Source: Abditibacteriales bacterium
Lineage (GTDB): Bacteria; Armatimonadota; Abditibacteriia; Abditibacteriales; JANWYM01
DNA length: 9,918 nt
Direction: 5' to 3'
Assembly: GCA_025055355.1 (NCBI GenBank)
Contig: JANWYM010000114.1
Location: 1 to 9,918, forward strand
Shown: piece by piece, positions 5,374 to 9,918 of the stretch
Position numbering within the stretch: the first letter of the stretch is position 1
Layout of the letters: every line of letters begins with the position of its first letter
Translations under genes and position numbers: made by a program
The notes under the pieces: model-generated
Databases searched by the model: none
What the model was told of the DNA's origin: nothing
Seen by the model: only the letters and a program-made list of their open reading frames with translations

Positions 5374-6585
5374 ATGAGTGTCCTTCGCATCGCCGTGATC
5401 GGCGCAGGGGCGCGGGCGCAGGCGCACCTGACGACCATTCGCAAAATGGCGGATAAGTTCACGCTCTGCGCGATTGCGGACGCTGACGGGCAACGAGCGC
5501 GGGAGGTTGCGGAAAGGTATCAGGTCAAAGGCTACACCGACGCGCTGGAGATGATGGACGCCGAGCGTCCGGAGGTCGTGTTCATCGTGGTTCCACCAGA
5601 CGGTCATCACTTCCTAACCGAGCAAGCGGCGATGCGCGGCTGTCACATCATCTGTGAAACGCCGATTGCGACGACGTTGCCTTGCGCGGATTACATGATT
5701 GCAGCGGCGCAGCGATACGGTGTGAAGTTGGAAGTCGCCGAGAACGTCTGGCGTTTCCCGACGGAGCGGCTGAAGAAGCAAATCATTGACGCGGGGCTGA
5801 TTGGCAAAGTGACGCAGGTTCACCTGTGGTATACGTCGGGGTCGTATCACGGCATGAACGCCATGCGTACGCACATCGGGGCGCAGGCGCGGCGTGTGCG
5901 GGGCTTCACGGCAGAGTTCCCCTGCGCGCCCCACGGTGAACTAATTAACTACGAGTTGGGACTGATTGACTTCGAGAACGGGGCGCTGGGCGTGTATCAA
6001 CTTCCCTCGCGGCGCGAGCGCGGCAATTACTGGGAGATTGAAGGAACAGCGGGGCAAATCATCGGGAGCGACCTGTTCCTCTACGACGCCAACGGCAAGC
6101 GCGTGCGGTATCCGTTTGAAATCGAATACGAAGAGATAACCTCCCCTTCACCCCTCCTTGACAAGGAGGGGCAGGGGGAGGTGATCAAAGTTCTCGCCCG
6201 CATAAAAGTCAACACCGACCCGCCCATCGTTTGGGAGAATCCGTTCAAGCAGTATCACACGATGGACATTGATGACGTGGCGCGGGCGGACCAACTGATG
6301 AGCATCTACCGCGCGGTGACGGAAAACATTGAACCCGACTATGGCGCGCTCAACGCCCGACACGACCAAGAGATTCTGATTGCCCTGCGTGAGTCGGCGC
6401 GCCAGAACGGCGTGCCGATAGAGTTACCGTTGACAGGCATCACCGAACATGAGCAGCGCATCCACGAGATGTATCGCCAGAAATACGGACACGACCCCTT
6501 AGACCACGCCGCCGCCGCTGCCCGCAAACTCTATCCCCGCATCGGCGTGCCGCAGACGATTGGACGGTCACCGCTGGGGCTATGA
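5374..6585 (+). CDS. Gfo/Idh/MocA-family NAD(P)-dependent oxidoreductase with in-frame palindromic insertion
   Basis: 403 aa. The N-terminal Rossmann domain starts LRIAVIGAGARAQAH (4-18), with the dinucleotide-binding glycines, and D36 in AIADADG. The C-terminal alpha/beta domain begins near 125 (ENVWRFPTERLKKQI) and has YHGMNAMRTHIG (158-169) where other members carry their catalytic His region. The usual EKP motif reads E95-T96-P97, so the conserved lysine is replaced by Thr; activity may be altered or lost. Residues 256-270 (TSPSPLLDKEGQGEV) are encoded by a palindromic repeat and look like an inserted peptide. The start is ATG 5374 after AGGGGG. The gene follows the MDR dehydrogenase and probably shares its transcript. 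Family members oxidise or reduce sugars and inositols; the substrate here is not known. Confidence 0.9.
   Translation: MSVLRIAVIGAGARAQAHLTTIRKMADKFTLCAIADADGQRAREVAERYQVKGYTDALEMMDAERPEVVFIVVPPDGHHFLTEQAAMRGCHIICETPIATTLPCADYMIAAAQRYGVKLEVAENVWRFPTERLKKQIIDAGLIGKVTQVHLWYTSGSYHGMNAMRTHIGAQARRVRGFTAEFPCAPHGELINYELGLIDFENGALGVYQLPSRRERGNYWEIEGTAGQIIGSDLFLYDANGKRVRYPFEIEYEEITSPSPLLDKEGQGEVIKVLARIKVNTDPPIVWENPFKQYHTMDIDDVARADQLMSIYRAVTENIEPDYGALNARHDQEILIALRESARQNGVPIELPLTGITEHEQRIHEMYRQKYGHDPLDHAAAAARKLYPRIGVPQTIGRSPLGL
6139..6182. repeat. 44-bp palindromic element inside the Gfo/Idh coding sequence
   Basis: Outer arms ACCTCCCC (6139-6146) and GGGGAGGT (6175-6182) are perfect, as are inner arms CCCCTCCTTG (6151-6160) and CAAGGAGGGG (6162-6171). 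They are separated by a small internal loop, with a single central base. The frame stays open through it. From memory, CCCCTCCTTG-type palindromes are common dispersed repeats in bacterial genomes. Confidence 0.85.
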
Positions 6586-6612
6586 AGAAGCGTAGCATCA
6601 TGGGGGACGCGC

Positions 6613-6631
6613 CGTTAAAAAATTTTTAACG
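6613..6631. promoter_or_regulatory. AT-rich palindrome just upstream of the -35 box (UP element, operator or weak terminator)
   Basis: CGTTAAAAAATTTTTAACG is a perfect 19-bp palindrome around one central A. Its A/T tract lies where an UP element for RNA polymerase alpha would sit for the promoter at 6637-6665. It is also 28 bp after the Gfo/Idh stop and could weakly end that transcript. Confidence 0.55.
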
Positions 6632-6636
6632 CGAAG

Positions 6637-6665
6637 TTGCAACTCAAGACATTTTCTGTTATAAT
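6637..6665 (+). promoter_or_regulatory. Strong sigma70-type promoter for the prepilin-like gene
   Basis: TTGCAA (6637-6642), a 17-bp spacer and a perfect TATAAT (6660-6665). The start of transcription should be near 6673, giving a leader of about 230 nt before the GTG at 6904. This is the best promoter in the window. Confidence 0.75.
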
Positions 6666-6729
6666 GGCTGTTACACTCATGCAGGAAAACTACATCACCA
6701 TTAGAGGTGGGCGCAATAAGGAGGTGAGA

Positions 6730-6762
6730 GTGTTCAACGGTCAGCCGGTATGGTCATCCTAA
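6730..6762 (+). CDS. Possible leader micro-ORF (10 codons) with a strong ribosome binding site
   Basis: AAGGAGGTGA (6718-6727) stands 2-6 nt before GTG 6730, opening MFNGQPVWSS and a TAA stop. The same frame is open from ATG 6679, only about 6 nt after the predicted transcription start, so a 27-residue version starting almost leaderless is also possible. The TAA stop lies in the left arm of the inverted repeat that follows. No homology is recognised. The perfect ribosome binding site is the only strong support; it could be a leader peptide that controls the prepilin gene. Confidence 0.3.
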   Translation: MFNGQPVWSS

Positions 6763-6845
6763 ACTTTTGCATTTTGCCGTTTTCTCCGAAAATGCCTGTC
6801 ATTGCGGGCGGAGAAGGAGAGAAGCGCGAAACGCAAAAGTTTAGG
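6758..6845. mobile_element. MITE-like inverted repeat in the prepilin leader
   Basis: CCTAAACTTTTGC (6758-6770) and GCAAAAGTTTAGG (6833-6845) are perfect 13-bp inverted repeats. The fold continues with about six more pairs after one mismatch and a further TTCTCCG (6782-6788)/CGGAGAA (6809-6815) stem. GGTCATC occurs at 6752-6758 and again at 6844-6850, a candidate 7-bp target duplication that overlaps the arms; the stricter reading is a 4-bp TCAT duplication outside 13-bp arms. It carries no gene. Whether it moves as DNA or acts as an RNA hairpin cannot be decided from one copy. Confidence 0.55.
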
Positions 6846-6903
6846 TCATCGTTATTGTGAGAGGTTGTCTCCAATTTTAAGTTCTAAAGCGAGGTGAAAT
6901 CAA

Positions 6904-7665
6904 GTGAGAAGAATATTGAGCAGAAGGACAGGTTTTACCCTCATTGAATTGCTGGTCGTCATTGCCATCATTGCGATCCTGGCTGCCATCTTGATGCCAG
7001 TATTCGCACGGGCGCGCGAGTCGGCGCGAAAGTCGTCGTGCCTGAGCAACCTCAAGCAGATCGGAACGGGCGCCATGATGTATTCGCAGGACTACGATGA
7101 GAAAATCATCTCGTCATGGCATAACTATCAAGGTCCGGCTTTTGATGCCAACGGATTGTTGCGCACCTGGCCCTTCATCATTCAACCTTACATCAAGAAC
7201 ATCCAAGTTGTCTTCTGCCCCAGCCGGGAAACGGACCAGGGAACGCAAGGGTGGGAGAACGGCATCGCCCACAACCACGACCAGTTGGGATGGGATGGTC
7301 ATGTCATTCCCTTGCCTCGCGTGCGGCGTCCGGCGGGCATCATCATCTTTGCCGATTCGGCGGCGTATGGCTGGGGGGGAAGCGGAGCCATCTACAACGC
7401 CTACAAAGCGAACCCCGATGGCGACAGCCCTCGTCCCATCGCATCGCGGGGGATTTACTTCCGCTCACCGGGGCAGATGGAGTTCGGAGCGGCGGATTGG
7501 TGCGACACAGTGGTGCCGACGTCTCGCCACAACAACATGTGCAACGTCATTTATCTGGACGGGCACGCGAAGTCCATCAAGATTTCCTCCGTCTGGATTC
7601 GCCCCGGCGAGAACTGGAACACCTACTGGACCAGCGAACGACAGGCGTTCAACCCAGATTATTAA
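6904..7665 (+). CDS. Prepilin-type N-terminal methylation protein with H-X9-DG C-terminal signature (DUF1559-like)
   Basis: 253 aa. The type IV pilin/type II pseudopilin signal is complete: short basic leader, cleavage expected between G10 and F11 in GFTLIELLVV, E15 at mature position 5, then a hydrophobic helix to about 33. ARARESARKSSCLSNLKQIGTG (35-56) is the usual start of the surface domain in this family. R-H209-X9-D219-G220 near the C-terminus is the H-X9-DG signature. The start is GTG 6904 behind GAGGTGA (6891-6897). The family is greatly expanded in Planctomycetota and Armatimonadota; its members are processed by prepilin peptidase and lie in or on the cell envelope, with no settled function. 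It is driven by the strong promoter at 6637-6665 and followed by a terminator candidate, so it is probably monocistronic. Confidence 0.93.
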   Translation: MRRILSRRTGFTLIELLVVIAIIAILAAILMPVFARARESARKSSCLSNLKQIGTGAMMYSQDYDEKIISSWHNYQGPAFDANGLLRTWPFIIQPYIKNIQVVFCPSRETDQGTQGWENGIAHNHDQLGWDGHVIPLPRVRRPAGIIIFADSAAYGWGGSGAIYNAYKANPDGDSPRPIASRGIYFRSPGQMEFGAADWCDTVVPTSRHNNMCNVIYLDGHAKSIKISSVWIRPGENWNTYWTSERQAFNPDY

Positions 7666-7700
7666 AGAAGAGCTGGCAGAGATACACGGCCCCTACGCAG

Positions 7701-7754
7701 GATAAGGGACAGGGGACAAGGGATGGCAAACTCCGGCGTTCCCTGTCCTGTTTT
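7701..7754 (+). terminator. Intrinsic terminator candidate built on 7-bp repeats
   Basis: GGACAGGGGAC (7707-7717) pairs with GTTCCCTGTCC (7738-7748) over 11 positions with one G-T wobble and a 20-nt loop, followed by TGTTTT. The left arm lies in four 7-bp units (GATAAGG, GACAGGG, GACAAGG, GATGGCA; 7701-7728). The T-tract is short and the loop large, so strength is uncertain. It would end the prepilin transcript. Confidence 0.5.
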
Positions 7755-7780
7755 GTCACGTCATCCTGACCTGTGCTGTC

Positions 7781-9808
7781 ATGCCGATGACTGCAAAAGC
7801 CTCTCCCTCAAAGGGAGCCACGAGGTCTCGTCGCCGTTGGGTGAAAATCGCCCTGCTGAGCATCGCAGCGGCTCTGGGCGTGAATGTGGTCGTAATTGCG
7901 GTACAGAGCTTTCTGCGTCCGCCGAAGCCGCCCCTCTCGCCTGTTTTTGTCTCGGCTGCTGCCATACGTGAACTGCAAGCGATGGTGGCGGAGTTTCCAC
8001 ATGAGGCAGAATGGCACTGGCGGTTGGGGCAGGTGTACTTGCAGGACGGCCATTTCCTGTCCGCTATCGAAGCGTTTGAAGCTGCGCTGCAGCGGAAGGC
8101 GCCAGAGTCGTTGGTGAGACGCGCGCTGGTCACCTGTTACAGCAACCTGGACCGCCATGAGGACGCCTTAAAACAACTGGAACGGCTGATTGAGTTGGAA
8201 CCCAACGACCTCAACCTGCGGCTGCAGATGGCGAGCGAATATGCGATGCTCAACCGACTCCAAGCGGCGCGGCGCGTCCTCGACGACATCCCCCGCGATG
8301 CGCAGGGGTATCCTCTTCTAAAAGACGTGGGCGGGAAGTTTGCGGCGATGGAGCGGGTTGCGTTCGCCTACGGCGCGTTATTGGACTGGCACGCGTGCTT
8401 GCGCCTTGCCCAGCAAGTCCTGCGCGATGCTGGGAATCGGACGGCGGCGCACGTCGCCGCCGGGCAAGCGTTAATGAACCTGGGCAGAGCAGCGGAAGCC
8501 GCGTCACACTTTCAAGTCGCTCTGCGCGCCCATCCTGACAACGTCGACCTTCAGTTTATGCGGGCGCAGGCGCTGTTGCAAGCAACGCCGCGAGAACGCC
8601 AGCGGGAGATTGAACCCGAGGTGCAGCGGCTGCTGGAATCCGTCGCAAAGTCCGACTCCCCGCTGCGGGGGCAGGCGTCTTTTGCCCTCGGTCAAATCTA
8701 CGAGCGCCAGCGCGCGTGGGGGCGGGCGGGTGATGCGTTCATGGCTGCTTACGGCGTCCGCACCAAACCCCTCTTATCCTTGCAGCGCGCGGCGCGCAAC
8801 CTCCTCAGAGCCGGGCGGCGGGAGGAGGGGTTCTTTGCGCAAGGACTGTATTATGAGACGCTGGGGCGCTTCGCAGAAGCATTGAAAGCCTACGGCGAGT
8901 TGACGAAGATGCACTCCTGTTGTCAGAGCGGCTACATGCACGTTGCCCGCATCCGCGCCGCCATGCGTCAGCCCCAGGCCGCGCTGGCTCTGCTGAAGAA
9001 AGCCCTCACCCTCCCCGATCCCCCGCCGAAAGTTTACGCGGAGATGGCGAAAACTTACAGCCAGTTGAAGGACTTGAAAAACGAGCAAGCGATGTGGCGG
9101 GAGTTCATCAAGCGCGACCCGCAAAACGCCGACGTGGGGTATCAACACCTCGGTGCCCTTGCTGACTCCGCCGGTAAACTCGACGAGGCGGAAGCCCTCT
9201 ATCGCAAGTGCGTCGAACTGCAACCCAACGCGGAGATGTATCGCATCCGTCTGGCGCGCACCCTGCTGCAGCGCCGCAGCGACCCCGCTAAACTCCAAGA
9301 AGCCATCGCGCACCTGGAGAAGGCGGTGCAGATCGCCCGCGATTATCCAGAGGGCTATTTCGAGTTGGGTATTGCCTACCGCTACGCCCGCCGCGAGCAA
9401 GAGGCGATTTGGGCGATTCGGCACGCGATCGACCTTGATCCGGGCAACGGTAAGTATTATCAACCGCTGGGCGAACTGCTCATCGCCGTCGGCCAACGTG
9501 CAGAAGGGGAGCGGACGTTGAAGATGTTCCGCCGTTACCGCGCATTCTATCAGGCATGGGAAACCGTGCGCGCCCGTGCCACCCGCGCCCCCCATGACGT
9601 GGACGCGCAGCGACGGTTGGCGCAATTCTACGAGCGCGCCGGCGCGTCGCTGGATGCGCTGCAGGCGTATGTCCGCGTGCTGGAGCTGCAACCCAACGAC
9701 GCTCGCGCCCAGCGGAAAGTCGTGCAACTGTCGCGGCAACTGGGACAGGAAGCGCAAGACCTCGGCATCGCGATAAAGGGCGGCACGCAAAAGGCGGATG
9801 AAAGATGA
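7781..9808 (+). CDS. Membrane-anchored tetratricopeptide-repeat protein
   Basis: 675 aa. A basic N-terminus (RSRRR, 15-19) precedes one membrane helix (about 21-44) and a Pro-rich linker (PPKPPLSP), which suggests a signal anchor with the rest outside the cytoplasm. About twelve TPR units follow, roughly at 77-107, 111-143, 144-170, 222-254, 298-327, 352-378, 384-410, 416-448, 452-484, 524-556, 557-590 and 607-640. Clear hallmarks are WHWRLGQVYLQDGHFLSAIEAFEAAL, YFELGIAYRYARREQEAIWAI and LAQFYERAGASLDALQAYVRVLELQPND. No catalytic domain is seen; TPRs bind partner proteins. The start at ATG 7781 has no good ribosome binding site and the next ATG (7787) is no better. Its stop overlaps the next start by 4 nt, implying translational coupling and a shared complex. 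Confidence 0.9.
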   Translation: MPMTAKASPSKGATRSRRRWVKIALLSIAAALGVNVVVIAVQSFLRPPKPPLSPVFVSAAAIRELQAMVAEFPHEAEWHWRLGQVYLQDGHFLSAIEAFEAALQRKAPESLVRRALVTCYSNLDRHEDALKQLERLIELEPNDLNLRLQMASEYAMLNRLQAARRVLDDIPRDAQGYPLLKDVGGKFAAMERVAFAYGALLDWHACLRLAQQVLRDAGNRTAAHVAAGQALMNLGRAAEAASHFQVALRAHPDNVDLQFMRAQALLQATPRERQREIEPEVQRLLESVAKSDSPLRGQASFALGQIYERQRAWGRAGDAFMAAYGVRTKPLLSLQRAARNLLRAGRREEGFFAQGLYYETLGRFAEALKAYGELTKMHSCCQSGYMHVARIRAAMRQPQAALALLKKALTLPDPPPKVYAEMAKTYSQLKDLKNEQAMWREFIKRDPQNADVGYQHLGALADSAGKLDEAEALYRKCVELQPNAEMYRIRLARTLLQRRSDPAKLQEAIAHLEKAVQIARDYPEGYFELGIAYRYARREQEAIWAIRHAIDLDPGNGKYYQPLGELLIAVGQRAEGERTLKMFRRYRAFYQAWETVRARATRAPHDVDAQRRLAQFYERAGASLDALQAYVRVLELQPNDARAQRKVVQLSRQLGQEAQDLGIAIKGGTQKADER

Positions 9809-9918
9809 GGCAATCGGTTCAGGGGTTCAGGGGGTGGCGCCTGGTGGATGGCGGTTGGACGGGAGGAAGAGCCTTATCTGTCTGCATCGTTGCCTTCCTT
9901 CTGCTGTGGATTGTCCCG
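9805..9918 (+). CDS. N-terminus of an unidentified membrane or exported protein (runs off the window)
   Basis: ATG 9805 overlaps the TPR stop as ATGA. The frame is open for 38 codons to the window end. After a basic, Gly/Trp-rich start (RQSVQGFRGWRLVDGGWTGG), ALSVCIVAFLLLWIVP (residues 23-38) is a hydrophobic segment, either a signal peptide or a first membrane helix. A weak AAGGCGG lies upstream. The overlap makes a functional link with the TPR protein likely. From family knowledge, TPR genes in such genomes often sit beside repeat-domain exported proteins, but nothing here identifies one. Confidence 0.65.
   Translation, partial: MRQSVQGFRGWRLVDGGWTGGRALSVCIVAFLLLWIVP

Noticed and set aside
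6679..6762. c-di-GMP (GEMM-type) riboswitch in the prepilin leader
   Set aside because: GGGCGCAATAAGG and CAGCCGG recall parts of that motif, but the paired GGC/GCC stem and receptor pairing are not found. A covariance-model search of 6666-6903 would decide.
8774..9790. 338-codon minus-strand open frame
   Set aside because: It is antisense to the clear TPR gene in the complementary frame; composition has no family features and the TPR reading is unambiguous.

Overview
The window is GC-rich, densely coded bacterial DNA. Three things point to a member of the Armatimonadota (hot-spring lineages) or, less likely, Planctomycetota: a prepilin-type protein with the H-X9-DG C-terminal signature, several carbohydrate-acting families (sugar isomerase, ThuA-like, Gfo/Idh/MocA, zinc-less MDR dehydrogenase) packed together, and many small palindromes and degenerate 7-bp repeats in the gaps. 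This placement is an inference from gene content; no marker gene is present.

Layout. 1-227: 3' end of an unidentified plus-strand gene. 306-1130: TIM-barrel sugar isomerase/epimerase. 1131-1474: repeat-rich gap. 1475-1933: small secreted protein with three tandem Cys4 zinc ribbons. 1939-1997: a large hairpin where this gene meets the minus-strand genes. 1982-3133 and 3188-3817 (minus): a GT4 glycosyltransferase and, upstream of it, a ThuA-like protein, probably one transcript. 3818-4209: divergent regulatory region with two back-to-back sigma70-type promoters and four copies of an 8-bp word. 4210-5244 and 5374-6585 (plus): MDR dehydrogenase and Gfo/Idh/MocA oxidoreductase, probably an operon. 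6586-6903: strong promoter with an AT palindrome upstream, a tiny leader ORF and a MITE-like inverted repeat. 6904-7665: prepilin-like protein. 7707-7754: terminator candidate. 7781-9808: membrane-anchored TPR protein, overlapping by 4 nt the start of another membrane protein that runs off the window.

How the genes may work together: the divergent ThuA/GT4 and MDR/Gfo-Idh units share one control region and all look fitted to sugar or polyol oxidation and glycan building; the isomerase upstream fits the same theme. The exact substrate cannot be read from sequence. The prepilin and TPR/membrane genes form a separate cell-surface part.

The most unusual content is not a gene but the repeat load: a 44-bp palindrome carried in frame inside the Gfo/Idh gene, period-7 arrays in several gaps (one holding the glycosyltransferase start codon), a three-hairpin module, and an inverted repeat flanked by possible target duplications in the prepilin leader.
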